This document shows, piece after piece, positions 1 to 12,122 of a stretch of DNA of 64,000 nt (the stretch's first letter is position 1; each line of letters begins with the position of its first letter). Position numbers and translations under genes: made by a program. The stretch is from Metellina segmentata (taxonomy: Eukaryota; Arthropoda; Arachnida; Araneae; Tetragnathidae). The notes beneath the pieces are model-generated. The model did no database searches. It was not told the DNA's origin and saw only the letters and a list, made by a program, of their open reading frames with translations. The stretch lies in the NCBI GenBank assembly GCA_947359465.1, contig OX375882.1, positions 52,319,509 through 52,383,508 on the forward strand, written 5' to 3'.

Positions 1-600
1 TGGAATTTTACAGATTCACCGTCAGTTACGTTCGATAACGGGTGAAATAGCACCTATTGATAGCCTTGTATAACAGTCAGTGTCAGAGGTAAGTAAAATA
101 TAATCATTTCAATTCTGACTTGGCACATTCGGTAGATTCCTTTGCGACAAACGCCATTATGGATCAAATACATCGCGTGTTTGCGCCTTTCGCCTGTAAT
201 GACCCGTTTTGTAGTAGTACACCTTCTTTTATACTTTCCTTTATATCCATCATGAACTGCACCCTAGACAAATAGAGCAAACAAGATAGCTCATTTTGCT
301 AAATTTTTACTCTTTTCTTTGAAGCGATTCTCTGCTGATTGTTTTAACCTTTTAAACGCCGCAATTCATTTTTAACATTTTTTATTTTATTTTTTCGCTC
401 AAATGACTTATTTTACTGCTAGTCTAACTGTTCTAGACCTTTTTTAGCGGAAAAAAAAATCATAAGTATGATTTTGAGGATGTTCCCATTTGGGAACATT
501 GGCGTTTGGGATGAAGTAAATAGGGGCATTTTTCCGAAAGGTTATTTATTTGAAATAGCCTCAAAAGGAGGACTGATTTTGGTTTCTATTAAATACTAAA
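1..600. other. Intergenic, no gene seen
   Basis: AT-rich sequence with homopolymer runs and no supported coding or RNA feature. The last ~120 bp belong to the piggyBac remnant described next. Confidence 0.5.
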
Positions 601-2204
601 TACATTTCTCTTCGAAAAAAAAATGTATCTATTATTGACCGTGGTACGGGAGGAAGCAAGATGAATACATCTGCTTTTTGCATGCAAAGAACTGCTTTCT
701 AACATTTTCTTGCACAATGCTCAACGTCCTTGGGTGCAAGCGACGATAGTGTTCGTCTGTCTTTTTAAGGTGTACGCAATACGGCACCATTGATCCATTA
801 ATGCTGAGTTTATCGCGAAAAACACCAAACTGGATCAAGTTTCTACACAATTAATCGTATATTGGCGCAATATTTTCTAGTTTATCACCCGGTTGAACAT
901 CCTTATTGTTGTTAAGATGAAATTAATTTTTAAGCTGATGAAAGCGTACCCAAGCATTATTTTAGGAAAGATTGTAACTCATGTGTCTTCAGAATTACTC
1001 CTATATAAGTCCTCTGTAGGCACCGTGTGGTAACCACTCAAAAGAAGTAGACCTAGGAACTGAAGAATATCATCAGAACTAACTGTTATTATCTGCCCCT
1101 TTTGAAGCGTATACAACGTTGTCATCTCAACTATATGCTGCACATAATTCATAGGAAGTATTTTGTGGAAAAACTCTAGAGGATCCATTGTCTCAAGCTT
1201 GGGAAATTTTTCAGCCAGTTTTTTCAGGCTTTTTCCTGAAAGATCATTATTTAACTTTGCAACCTTTTTCCTTTGTATTTGGAGCAGAACATGAGGATGT
1301 GCTTCTCCTATGATCTTCGCCCGCATCGGGAATTCGGTCATCTGAAATAGTCGATTCATCATCTTCATTGTTAATTATCAGGTCCAACCCAATCAATCTG
1401 GCCACAAACATTTTGAGGACGAACCTCATTCAAAGCTTCAACATGGATGTGCTCATCATCACTCAAATTAGCGTCGTAATCAGGTGGCAATATGCAAAGA
1501 ACAGGATTGTCTACGTTCTCGAGCTCGTCATCGTATAGGCTGTTGAAAAATTCCAGCGCGGCTTCCAACTTCAAGAACTTGCGAGGTATCTTTGAAAGAT
1601 GTAGTTGACACGAAGTGATACCTGAGAAGCACTTGAATAGTCAATTTCTATTAGTAATGGCGTAGTACGTAAAAAAAATTTAAACTACAGCCTTCAGAGT
1701 ATACTATTAGCACTCTGAGATAGACGAGAAAGAAAATCTTTGGTGAGAATGAAACTCATTGGTTGAAACCGTAACGACTCCGAGTCTTGAAAAAGGAACG
1801 TTGTTGTAATGTAATCGTTGCAAAGGTCATTCAAAACGGGCTCCTCTCTTTTCCTACCCGTAAGTCACGCGACACATTTCAACCAAATATTTCACCAAAG
1901 GGGAATGTGGTTACTATTCTTGTAAGGTGAATATAGTGAAGGAAATCTCAATCGTAAACATTTATAATTCTAACAATACAATTACCTTACAATAGAGTGT
2001 CATGGTTTGCAGAGAAAACGGGTGTAAGGCACATGTAAGGTATCATGCAAAAGTGCCAGCTGGAAGTATGAAAGAATCAGCCACCACATTTATTAAGTCA
2101 CCCATAGCAGAATAATTGTGATAATTAAAAAAAAAGGAGAGTATTGACTCAAATTTTGCGAGTTAAAAAAAATCCTCTCAAACACTATACCCCAAACGCC
2201 AATG
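483..2204. mobile_element. Probable piggyBac element body with inverted repeats
   Basis: The motif cattggcgtttggg near 497-510 recurs inverted as cccaaacgccaatg at 2191-2204, bracketing the transposase remnant. A 16-bp palindrome (gttcccatttgggaac) abuts the left copy. I did not find a TTAA duplication, so these may be subterminal repeats and the true ends are uncertain. Confidence 0.5.
632..1590 (-). pseudogene. piggyBac-type transposase remnant
   Basis: Read on the minus strand, the N-terminal part has an acidic leader with ILPPDYDANLSDDEH, then DPLEFFHKILP and LGLLLLSGYHTVP, typical of the piggyBac (DDE_Tnp_1_7) N-terminal region. A later piece reads FGVFRDKLSINGSMVPY, the segment just before the second half of the catalytic domain. 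The pieces are in different frames, stops interrupt them and the C-terminal half is missing, so the gene is dead. Confidence 0.5.
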
Positions 2205-2217
2205 ATTGGGATCTAAA

Positions 2218-2360
2218 TTACGATATTTGTGAGTGAATGGATGTGTGAAAGGGACCTTCCTGTAAAACGGATGTGTCATGTAAGAAGAAGTCCAACCCTC
2301 CGGGGCAATGGCACCCCCAATTGGGCCATATATGGCTCGCACGACAACAACAACAACCTG
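2218..2360 (+). mobile_element. Non-LTR retrotransposon 3' end
   Basis: Short segment ending in an (AAC)n run at about 2342-2357, preceded by ttgggccatatatggctcgc. Related endings occur at 32880-32930, 35500-35535 and 39640-39660. It looks like a 5'-truncated LINE tail. Confidence 0.5.
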
Positions 2361-2699
2361 TCATTTTAACACAACTATAAAATGGATGCAAGAAAACCAA
2401 ATCTATATTTAAATATAAATTCGTTCCCTTTATTAGTTACCTTAAAAATCACCAGATGACGCTAACAGTCGTTCATAATGTTAACCCAATTAATTTGAGT
2501 ATTAATTATTCAAAAGAAAACCAAAATCCCACAGTTCCAAAATATACACAAGTTCACTTCTATCGCACTGCATTAGTACATTTAAACACCTCTTTCTCTC
2601 AAGTGCCCAATACCTTAGTACTTAGCGCAGTTTCCTACGGGTAGCATGGTCCACAGTTCGAATCCAGGACAATCTTAATTTATTTTTAATTACAAAAAT

Positions 2700-3840
2700 A
2701 TGCGGTTTCCCACCCCACCAATAGATAACGCTACCAGTCATTCATCATAATAGTAATACATCTCCACCATATCAACAATATGACGCATCTTTTTCCACCA
2801 AAATGTAAACAAATGACCACCTCTCTCCTTATCAGCAATCATCCTCAACTCCTCATCAGCAATCCTCACTAATCCTTATTAGCAATTATCATCACTCCTT
2901 ATCAAATGGCCACCATCTTGAAAAAAGCGGTAAAAGGAACCCGTCATACTGCTATTTACATCAGTGACTTTTTTGCTACTGAATTGCATTTGCTGAATCT
3001 TCAATTGAAGGGTGGAATTTCGTGTACTTCAAGCCCAAGCAAACGCTATTAATTTCATCTGTCTGTTGGTTTCTTTTATTAGAATAATTAACGTCTGGAA
3101 TAAGGTCTTGACTTAGTACGTAGAGTGAAAAATTGTTAGTAAAGCCATAAGCAATATTTTTCAGGTTGCTAAAAGTCTCCGGTAATCAGTAACAAGTACT
3201 CCAAATTTCCTGTTCGTAGTGGCACTTTTCTTCATTCACTATACGATTTCTTTCAGAATCTCAAGTTTGGACATCAAGGCGACAACCACTTGAGACCAGA
3301 TGCTGTCTTGAAATTCTTCAAGTTGAATCTCCAAATCATCAAGTTGCATCCACTGGTAACCATTTAATTCCAAAGATTTAATTCCAAACTGTAGGCTGCT
3401 ACGTACGAATATTTAATTATTTTAACTGTCTGTTCCAGGCTTCTAAATTGATTAAATCTTCTCCGAGATGGTCAACTAAAGAATTTATACTGTGCTAGTA
3501 TTTTAAATGCACATGGGCTCCATTTCAATTTGACCAGAAATATTTTTTTTATTCGAGGAAAGTATTTAAAAAATTTAGTTTCCTTTTCCGTCGTTTAAAA
3601 TTTGATGTTTTGTAAACGATGATTATCACCTATAAAATGTCTTAGCGTGTCATCTTTAACACGCGTGCGATAGGTTCACTATCACCGCTCTATGGTGCAA
3701 TATAGTAAAGGCGATTATTTAATGATGGTAGGGACACGTAATAGGTAAAAGGTAATTCACAAATATGCCCTTTTAGTGTTTATGATGAAAATGTTCAAAA
3801 TTTACTACTATTAGAAAAAATAACAATCCACAAATTTTTT
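2700..3840. other. Non-coding stretch with short imperfect repeats
   Basis: No gene. Positions 2815-2905 contain several imperfect copies of tccttatcagcaatc-like units. The rest is AT-rich single-copy-looking DNA. Confidence 0.5.
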
Positions 3841-3845
3841 TTAAG

Positions 3846-4130
3846 GTTGGTAGTTTATCAAAGTCAAACTGGAGCAACACAACTTGCTTTAGGTAACTGT
3901 TGGGGATCAATCCCCAAGGAAAAAAACCGAAGACATCACCTTGTAATAATAAACACGATCATCAATTTCAAGGTCAATACCTGAGATGGCACCACGCTCC
4001 CTTATTTTCCCCCACGCCGACGTGATGACATTTGAGGCCACGGCAGATTTAACGTGCACCATACAGGTGTACACGACAGTATATGGTTAGACCTAGTTCC
4101 AACCTCAAAACCCTCCAGTTGTTAATTCAA
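3846..4130 (-). repeat. tRNA-derived SINE, diverged copy
   Basis: Matches the 17625-17960 copy: actggagcaacacaac near the low end, a middle with cctgagatggcaccacgctc, then gatttaacgtgcacca. The tRNA-like head lies toward the high coordinate, so the SINE is on the minus strand. Confidence 0.5.
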
Positions 4131-4139
4131 AACTCTTCC

Positions 4140-4790
4140 CCGAATGGGTTAAATTATTTAAGATAAACCATTCTATATTTAATTCCATCTAGAAATTATG
4201 CTTGCTTCATTGATGACAATTTGAGAAGGTTTTTTAGTGTAAACACTCTATTTAGTAATTAAAATGAGGTACTTACTGATTCTAAAAGCATTTAGTAGAT
4301 GGTTTCTCTTATAAGAATATTAGGCGCTATGCTGCGCTGCTGTATTGTCCACATGCCAGTAGATAGTGATACAATCTGAACTTTAAAAGCTAACCTTGCA
4401 CATGTGGAGATGGGACCGTGATAAGCAAGAAGTTGTTTCTACCGCGGGAGATTGAATTTCAGAAAAAACAAAGTAGGATAAAAATGTATGGTCTAGCAAA
4501 TTAAATGCTGAAAAACCTTTTCTGTAGGCAAAAGAAATTATTAAAAGCACGGCTTTTTTTTTTAAAGTAGAGGGTCTTAATTTTGGGTTGTTACCAGTGC
4601 TGAAATTCCACTGTATTCGAAAAATAAGTGAAATAGTGAATTTGTGAAATAGGTTTTCGATACCTTGATACATTAGAAAGAAACTACTTTGATTTTATAT
4701 TTAATACTGAAATGTATGTTCGCTGAATTTTGTCAATAAATGAAGCCTTCGATGACATGGAATAATTTATTCCCTCAAGAAAAATGTTTA
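4140..4790. other. Intergenic, no gene seen
   Basis: AT-rich DNA without a supported feature; the 96-codon open frame at 4383-4673 on the minus strand resembles nothing I know. Confidence 0.5.
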
Positions 4791-4794
4791 TATA

Positions 4795-4975
4795 CTTCTG
4801 TAGAGAAAATAAAACTCGTTTCTTTATGAAATGAATTCCATAGAATTCTATACAGATTTCTATAAAGAAAACGAGCTGATACTATAGAATTTTATAGAGA
4901 AAATAAATTTCGTGTCATTTGAAATGAATTCCATAGAATTCTACACAGATTTCCGTAAAGTAAACGAGATTTATT
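4795..4975. repeat. Two direct ~100-bp repeats
   Basis: The segment with gaaatgaattccatagaattc occurs at about 4825-4850 and again at 4918-4945, each preceded by a tagagaaaataaa block. A third diverged relative lies at 6665-6760, past the Helitron at 4984-6628, suggesting the Helitron landed in this array. Confidence 0.5.
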
Positions 4976-5490
4976 TATTAGAACTAGCAAAATACCCGAC
5001 CTTACTCGGTTTGAATTGGTTTACTCTAGATTGAAGAGATAATCAAAATATATAATGACTTACGTTTTTTGTAGAATAAAAATTTATTTTAACATCTTTC
5101 GCCATCTTTATATTTTCTACAACTTAGTTTGGACACAAATCCTACACATGCATATCCATTCATGTAATACATTTCACATACATCGCACAATTGCTGTATG
5201 ACAAAGCTACAAAATGACGAAAGGTGATACTAAGGTTACTACTATAAAAGACGATTTATAGGAAGATTTGGAATTCCCTTTCTTAAGTTCTTTTCATGTT
5301 CAACTCAATTAATTAAAATTACGATTTACGGCGAGTGCTCTCGCACTCAGAGTCAACAAAACAATATTTTTTTACTTGTGGTACTCTTGCCTCCGGTATG
5401 CGACATTGTGAAATTTTGCAATCTTCTCCTGTCATTATTACAACGAATTTTTTAATGTTGGAAAAAGTTCTAGTTCGGATTTTTAGACAT

Positions 5491-5610
5491 TATTATTCTT
5501 TCAATAACGACATTATTCTTTAAATAACGGCATTATTCTTTAAATAACGGCATTATTCTTTAAATAACGGCATTATTCTTTAAATAACGGCATTATTCTT
5601 TCAATAATGG
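5491..5610. repeat. 20-bp tandem repeat, about six copies
   Basis: Unit cattattctttaaataacgg, the first and last copies slightly diverged. Located inside the Helitron. Confidence 0.5.
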
Positions 5611-6473
5611 CATAACTACACTTAAAATTTACTGAAAATTTATACTGACTTACCTAACATTTTTAAGTCTAATAGTTTTTGGTGCTTTTGCGTGTGATGA
5701 GGAGGAAAACACATTTATTAAAATAATAAATATTTAAAACAGGAAACAGCGAAGTAAAACAAAAATAAAAGATGTCGCAAAAAATTGTTCTAAAGATATT
5801 AATTTGTGATTCAATTTTATCTCTTGATCTCGCACAGTTGCCACAACTTACAACTAAAAGTGTACAAAATTTAGAAATGTGAAATTAATTCAGAGCGAAA
5901 GAACCAGAAAAAATATAACTGCTCGCGCGATCTTGTTCATTCTCGTTTCATTGAAAAATATCGTCTGTCCCAAATATTCGGAAATCGTTTTCATTGCGCA
6001 AAGAATAAAAATAAGACTCGAAATAAATGAAGTATCATAGATGAAATTCCATAAAAAAAAATTTTTCTTGAAGAATAGTTACTTTTTCAGCAGTACTGGT
6101 AAAGCAATCGAAGTAATCGTAATATTCAATAGACATTCCAATTTTTCCAAAACTACCAAATTATGGTTGATTTAAGTATACTTACTCAGGTGTTTTAGCA
6201 TGAAACTCAACTAAATATAACAATAAAGAAATGTTTAATATTGCATTCACTAAACTAATAGATGATGTATCAAATAAAATACAATGCAATCAAATATCTG
6301 GAATACAATTTATGTGATGTCTACACAAACACACAAACACAAAATCGAGCATAGAACAGAAAGACGGACAGACAGACTTTCGCAACCAATGCCACTCACT
6401 AAATGAAGATAAGTACTCACTGTATGCAAATTTTCATGAAAATATCTTAAACCGCGTGGACGTGTATAGGGAA

Positions 6474-6515
6474 CAACATACAGACAGACAGACAGAGAGA
6501 CAGACAGACAGACAC
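6474..6515. repeat. GACA microsatellite
   Basis: Run of (acag)n with gaga interruptions. A shorter related run is at 6357-6377. It explains the repetitive open frames on both strands here. Confidence 0.5.
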
Positions 6516-6784
6516 CAAACGAGAAAAGGGCGGATTCGGCATCAGAAGGGTCCAAAACGGATAGAAAACTTAAAATGGGTCGAAAATATTGAATGTACAA
6601 ACAAACACTCCATTCTTATTTATATAGATTCCATAATGAAAATTAATTCATTTCTTTTGAATTAAATTCTAATTTTGAATTCTAAAAAGAAAACGTGCTG
6701 ATTCTATAAAATACTATATAAAGAAACGAAAATTCATTTCGATAGAAAAACTATCCCTGGTTCTCTAGCTATGTGATTTCTTTA

Positions 6785-9024
6785 TCTATATACATAAAAT
6801 TCAAATACCACTCACTCACTGACTGACTCATCACTGTATCTCAAGAACTACAAGTCCTAGGAAGCTGAAATTTTGCAGGGTGGTTCTTCTTATACTGTAG
6901 GGGTGCACACATAGGGGTGACCTAGGGCCTAAGCCAAAAGCAATTTGAAATCGCCATACAAATAACATTGAGCATAAAACGAGTGCTGTACGCATCTCAG
7001 ATTGCTTTACCAGTGTTGATCGAAAAACAATTTTCTTAAAACAAATTAAATTATAATGTTCATGTTTGAACTGAATTTTTACTTCTTCCCATGATGAAAC
7101 TAATATTTATAAATATTTGATGGATGAAGAAAGAATATTGAGAACATTTAATTTTATAATTGCTTAATTTTTATAATGGAGCACGAAAAGCCCAAACGAT
7201 AAACTCATTGATCATAAAAGCGTAATTTTGCTACTCAGTATCTGGCAACCTCAGAATTAATGTTTAATTTTTTAATTTGATTTATAATTCTTTTTTTGCG
7301 TATTTGAATTGAAAACGAGATGGTTGCCGTCATATTTGAGGATTCACAAGTATTATAAATATGTGTTCTTTTATGCTTTAAATCATTGTCTTTATCAATA
7401 TTGTTCACATTTTTTGTCGAATTGTTTTACTTCAGATATATTCAGGAAATCGAAATTCAACGCGCTAGAACAGATTTTTTTTACAGATTGGAATTTTGTT
7501 TCTGTTTGCATTATGTGTTCCGGTATTTTGCCTATTCCAGAAATATTATTTAGGAGTTGGATTTTATTTATTTACTGCAAAATATCACTAGATATGGGTA
7601 CTTTCGTGGTAGTATTTGTATATTTCCACCAACTTTCTGTAAATCTTTGGATGAGTATGTAATAGCGTGTAGATTAAAAAATAAATAAACAAGATTTACA
7701 AATGAAAATATTTTTTAAGTGTGTAATTTGTTATTTTAAAATGACATGAAAAATTTCAAAAATAACTTTTAATAAGATGAGTTACATTAAATTAAAACTG
7801 GTAGTCATACTTTGTAGTTCAAAATATATTTCAAAATTTTGATATAGCTTTTCATTGAAAGACGATTAAAATAAACTAAATTTCATTTGTATTTCGTGTT
7901 TCATGGGTGTTATTGAAATCTGTTATCCATAGTCCTGTAACTACATCTATCATTCTAAATAGATACGTGCTTTCCATTTAGAAACCAAATTTCTGATCTT
8001 AAAAAGCACCATAGGGGTTAAATTTAAAACTGTATGTGTGTTGGAGAAAAGGGAATTTTTAACAAGACTTTGTTGATCTTGGAATAATATCACATTAATT
8101 AATTTTGAAAGATTGAAATTTTATGTCTTAAGAGACAGAAAGTCGAGGTTGATTACTCTATTTATTGCAGCTGTTTTTACGCAACTCAGATTCATGTGAA
8201 TCGTTCGTTGAAAGTGATTTTCTTTTTGTAAAAGCGCTGTAAAATCAACCTTCTCTTTATTAAAAAATTGTTATCGATGGGGTTTAATTTGTCTACTCTG
8301 ATGACATGTATTTCTATCAAAAGCTCTGTTATTCCACATGCCACTGAATGGAATTTTCTGGGAAAAGTGCCCGTTTGCTTCAAATTAAATTAGTCACGAA
8401 TGCCGTAAATTTTTAGTCTCCTTGAACGAATACAACGCCGGTTTATATGTAACCTATCATATCAGCAGGGTTTTAAAATATAAGTGTACCAAATGTGTGG
8501 ATTAGTGTAGAGAACAGACAAACGTCAACTCTGCTTTATATATCTAACAGAAGTTCCGTTATTCCACCTACCGCTAAATGGAATTTTCAAGAAAAATTGC
8601 TTTTGTTTGAAACTAAATTAGTAACGAATGCTGTAACAATTTAACTTACCATCTTCTCATATTGATGATGAAATTCGAAAATATCGCATACTAGGTGAAA
8701 GAATGACACAATGAGAACATATTCATAGGAAAACTAAATGCAAGACTATCCACCGAAATTTCGCCATTTTTTCTGAAAATAGAATGCACAGGAATATTCG
8801 TAGTCACTCGAAAACTTAAAATCAACTTCAGCAGAAGTGTGACGAATATGAAATAGTGTATGGTTGGTTACAACATACATGCGATGGAGAAGTTAAATTC
8901 GTATTAAATTTTTTTCCCACACACTTAAATGATGCTAACATTTTTTTATGAAAAAGAATTGATGATGACTTTTCAATCAACATGTTATTAATTCAACCCG
9001 AGCAAAGCCGGGTATTTCTGCTAG
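6785..9024 (+). mobile_element. Non-autonomous Helitron
   Basis: Starts A|TCTATATACATAAAATTC, soon followed by cactcactgactgactc. Ends with a CCCGAGCAAAGCCGGG imperfect hairpin, tatttctg and CTAG|T at 9024. These are Helitron termini with the expected A/T flanks. Inside, 8320-8410 and 8540-8640 are diverged direct repeats about 220 bp apart. The longest open frame (7309-7662) shows no known domain. Confidence 0.5.
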
Positions 9025-9074
9025 TAGAACTCTAAAGAGAAGTTTTTTAAAAGTGTCAGGTCGAGCAAAATAGA

Positions 9075-9215
9075 GAGAACGTTTGAGGTTACGACAGATT
9101 TAACATACGCCAGCCTCCTTTGTAGACGACGGTCTTTGGTTGAAATCAAACTCGCAAACCTTCGGTTGCTTTTCGTTACCCTCCAACCTCGCTACCGCGG
9201 CCCCATCATCTTAGA
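9075..9215 (-). repeat. SINE fragment
   Basis: Contains gacagatttaacatacgcca and gacggtctttggttgaaatc, the head-proximal part of the SINE family; the tail half is missing. Confidence 0.5.
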
Positions 9216-9695
9216 AATGTCAATTTAGTTTACGTGTAAAATAACAACACACAAATGATTCATACATTTAGTTTTCAAAAGAAAACATATTTTTTCTATA
9301 ATTTAAAACTCTTCAGTTTCGGGGTTCAATGGCAATCTTTCAGCGGTTCCTGTAATAAATATTGCATCAAAATACTCTTATTTTCTGTTGATAGAATATA
9401 TTTCTAAAAACAAACTATTCAAAAAGTCTAAACTAGAGGCATATCAGTATATTTAAAAAAATGCTTCAATCCATTTGGGAATTTTGTTGGGTATAAAGTT
9501 TTCGAAACCATCCGTTCAACCTTTTGTCGTTAGTTTATAAGCATGGATACTTGATAAACATGTACGCTTTTGCTCCGGGACGTTTCACTGGAAATTCTAC
9601 CTAAATTCTTCCCCTATCAATGTGTGCTAAGTCCCTCTCTTTTCAGCGGTACATTTGTACTCAACCCCTGAGTTTTTTTGAATTTGAATGTCCAA

Positions 9696-9858
9696 CCAAT
9701 CACGGCACGCCAGCGAGATGACGAGGCGTTTTTGAAAAGGCTGGGAAATAGTTCACCCTTCGTTTTCTCGTGCCGATTTAGGCGAAAAATAGTTTTCCCA
9801 CGAGTTCACGGGAGAAGAACTTTAACCACTCAACATCCAGGCTCCGAAGCTATAAGAG
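9696..9858 (+). promoter_or_regulatory. CCAAT and TATA-like boxes in the left arm
   Basis: ccaatca at 9696-9702 and tataagag at 9851-9858, followed about 25 bp on by ggactcattct, a plausible initiator. The spacing resembles a Pol II promoter reading inward. No transcript evidence; prediction only. Confidence 0.5.
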
Positions 9859-10004
9859 AGGCGGGTCAATCGGACTCATTCTATTCGCTCTCCGATGTTT
9901 CAGTGGCTGGGGTCACCGTGCGGTGATCCCAGTCGCGGTGGAGTTTGCTGTTTGAAAAGACGCGCTAGTGAACTGGCTGGAGACCGATGATTGATTTCCC
10001 CTCC

Positions 10005-10340
10005 AGGATGATGAGCTCTCACATCCGCCGTCTAGAATCAAGTGTGGCCTCCCAGTGACCAAAAAGGAAGAACAGCGTCCTGCTCTGGCGTCTTTCTCCG
10101 GATTCCAGGATTTCCCCTCCAGGATGATGAGCTCTCACATCCGCCGTCTAGAATCAAGTGTGGCCTCCCAGTGACCAAAAAGGAAGAACAGCGTCCTGCT
10201 CTGGCGTCTTTCTCCGGATTCCAGGATTTCCCCTCCAGGATGACGAGCTCTCACATCCGCCGTCTAGAATCAAGTGTGGCCTCCCAGTGACTAAAAAAGA
10301 ATAACAGCGTCCTGCTCTAGCGTCTTTCTCCGGATTCCAG
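10005..10340. repeat. 116-bp tandem repeat in the left arm
   Basis: Units start aggatgatgagctctcac at 10005, 10121 and 10237. The third copy is cut short and more diverged. The same array appears inverted in the right arm (about 11477-11815). Confidence 0.5.
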
Positions 10341-10670
10341 AAGAAAAGTTCCCACATCCACCGCCCGAAATTAGAGAAAAAACCCAACAAAATGTCCTCC
10401 CTGTGACTCTGGAAAGGGTACCATCATTCCGATCCAGCGTCCCTCTCCGGAATCCAGTAGCATCCTCCGTTTGTCTACAATGGGCAATTATAGTTTATCG
10501 TTTTCCTTACTTTCCTTTATTTAACTCTTTGCTCCTGAATTGATTTTTTGATTTAGAGTTATTTTCCTTTTTTTGTCCCGTGAAGCGTCTCACGAGTTAA
10601 AAGCCCTCAATGGGGTTATCCCAATATTTTGGGTAGATTGGAGTAACCCAATTGAATGCTTGGTCGTTCA

Positions 10671-10740
10671 TACAAAACTTAATCTAAATAACACATACAA
10701 AACTTAATCTAAATAACACATACAAAACTTAATCTAAAAA
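10671..10740. repeat. 25-bp tandem repeat in the palindrome loop
   Basis: Three copies of a unit starting tacaaaacttaatctaaa, the last one partial. Confidence 0.5.
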
Positions 10741-11476
10741 AAGGTCAAAAAAAAGAAGAAAAATTAAGCTTGCTCCTGAATATAGCACCATCAAAAACTC
10801 AGTCGGTAGAACGTCACGGCACCATCTTTTGTTGGGTTTATTCTATTTTGGATCCGATACTCTTAATGAGCTTGGATAATTAATCAACTTCTACATTACG
10901 GTGTGAACAAAACCCTGTGTAAAAGGCTCTTACCGACTGTAATTGATGATGGAACTATGTAAAGATAGTGAAATTAGGTTTCACTAAAAGAGGGGAAAAG
11001 AAAACAAATCTTTAAAGATAAAAAATACATTTATTTTAAGCTAAACATTGGTATAATACACATCTGGATTTACGTAAACTCCCCTTGTGAATTTTGGTCC
11101 AAAAATAGTAAAACAATAGTAACATGCCCAATCCTCAGAATAGGTCCAAAACGACCAAGCATTCAATTGGGTTACTCCAATCTACCCAAAATATTGGGAT
11201 AACCCCATTGCGGGCTTTTAACTCGTGAGACGCTTCACGGGACAAAAAAAGGAAAATAACTCTAAATCAAAAAATCAATTCAGGAGCAAAGAGTTAAATA
11301 AAGGAAAGTAAGGAAAACGATAAACTATAATTGCCCATTGTAGACAAACGGAGGATGCTACTGGATTCCGGAGAGGGACGCTGGATCGGAATGATGGTAC
11401 ACTTTCCAGAGTCACAGGGAGGCCATTTTGTTGGGTTTTTTCTCTAATTTCGGGCGGTGGATGTGGGAACTTTTCT

Positions 11477-11815
11477 TCTGGAATCCGGGGAAAGACGCTA
11501 GAGCAGGACGCTGTTCTTCTTTTTTAGTCACTGGGAGGCCACACTTGATTCTAGACGGCGGATGTGAGAGCTCATCATCCTGGAGGGGAAATCCTGGAAT
11601 CCGGAGAAAGACGCCAGAGCAGGACGCTGTTCTTCCTTTTTGGTCACTGGGAGGCCACACTTGATTCTAGACGGCGGATGTGAGAGCTCATCATCCTGGA
11701 GGGGAAATCCTGGAATCCGGAGAAAGACGCCAGAGCAGGACGCTGTTCTTCCTTTTTGGTCACTGGGAGGCCACACTTGATTCTAGACGGCGGATGTGAG
11801 AGCTCGACATCCTGG
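11477..11815. repeat. 116-bp tandem repeat in the right arm
   Basis: Mirror of the left-arm array; each unit contains ctggaatccggagaaagacg and gtcactgggaggccacactt. Confidence 0.5.
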
Positions 11816-11959
11816 AGGGGAAATCAATCATCGGTCTCCAGCCAGTTCACTAGCGCGTCTTTTCAAACAGCAAACTCCACCGCGACTGGGATCACCGCAC
11901 GGTGACCCCAGCCACTGAAACATCGGAGAGCGAATAGAATGAGTCCGATTGACCCGCCT

Positions 11960-12122
11960 CTCTTATAGCTTCGGAGCCTGGATGTTGAGTGGTTAAAGTT
12001 CTTCTCCCGTGAACTCGTGGGAAAACTATTTTTCGCCTAAATCGGCACGAGAAAACGAAGGGTGAACTATTTCCCAGCCTTTTCAAAAACGCCTCGTCAT
12101 CTCGCTGGCGTGCCGTGATTGG
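11960..12122 (-). promoter_or_regulatory. Mirror CCAAT and TATA-like boxes in the right arm
   Basis: The inverted copy of the same boxes (ctcttata at 11960-11967, tgattgg near 12116-12122). It also faces the loop, so the two candidate promoters converge. Confidence 0.5.

Larger units (their letters stand above)
4984..6628 (-). mobile_element. Non-autonomous Helitron
   Basis: Helitrons are rolling-circle transposons that begin TC, end CTRR after a short hairpin and insert between A and T. On the minus strand this one starts TCTATATAAATAAG at 6628, ends with an imperfect hairpin (CCGAGTAAGGTCGG) and TATTTTGCTAG at 4984, and is flanked by A and T. No Rep/helicase ORF is visible. It contains a 20-bp tandem array and a GACA microsatellite. 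Confidence 0.5.

Noticed and set aside
2640..2690. tRNA B-box-like gttcgaatccagg
   Set aside because: No A box at the right distance and no clover-leaf; probably a SINE head fragment, too short to call.
5491..5610. CRISPR-like regular repeats
   Set aside because: Head-to-tail copies without spacers in a eukaryotic transposon. Simple tandem repeat.
6310..6665. Open frames on both strands with Q/T/D/R or L/S/V/C runs
   Set aside because: Created by the GACA microsatellite.
7309..7662. 117-codon open frame in the second Helitron
   Set aside because: Composition follows AT-rich DNA, no recognisable domain, and no Rep/helicase motifs.
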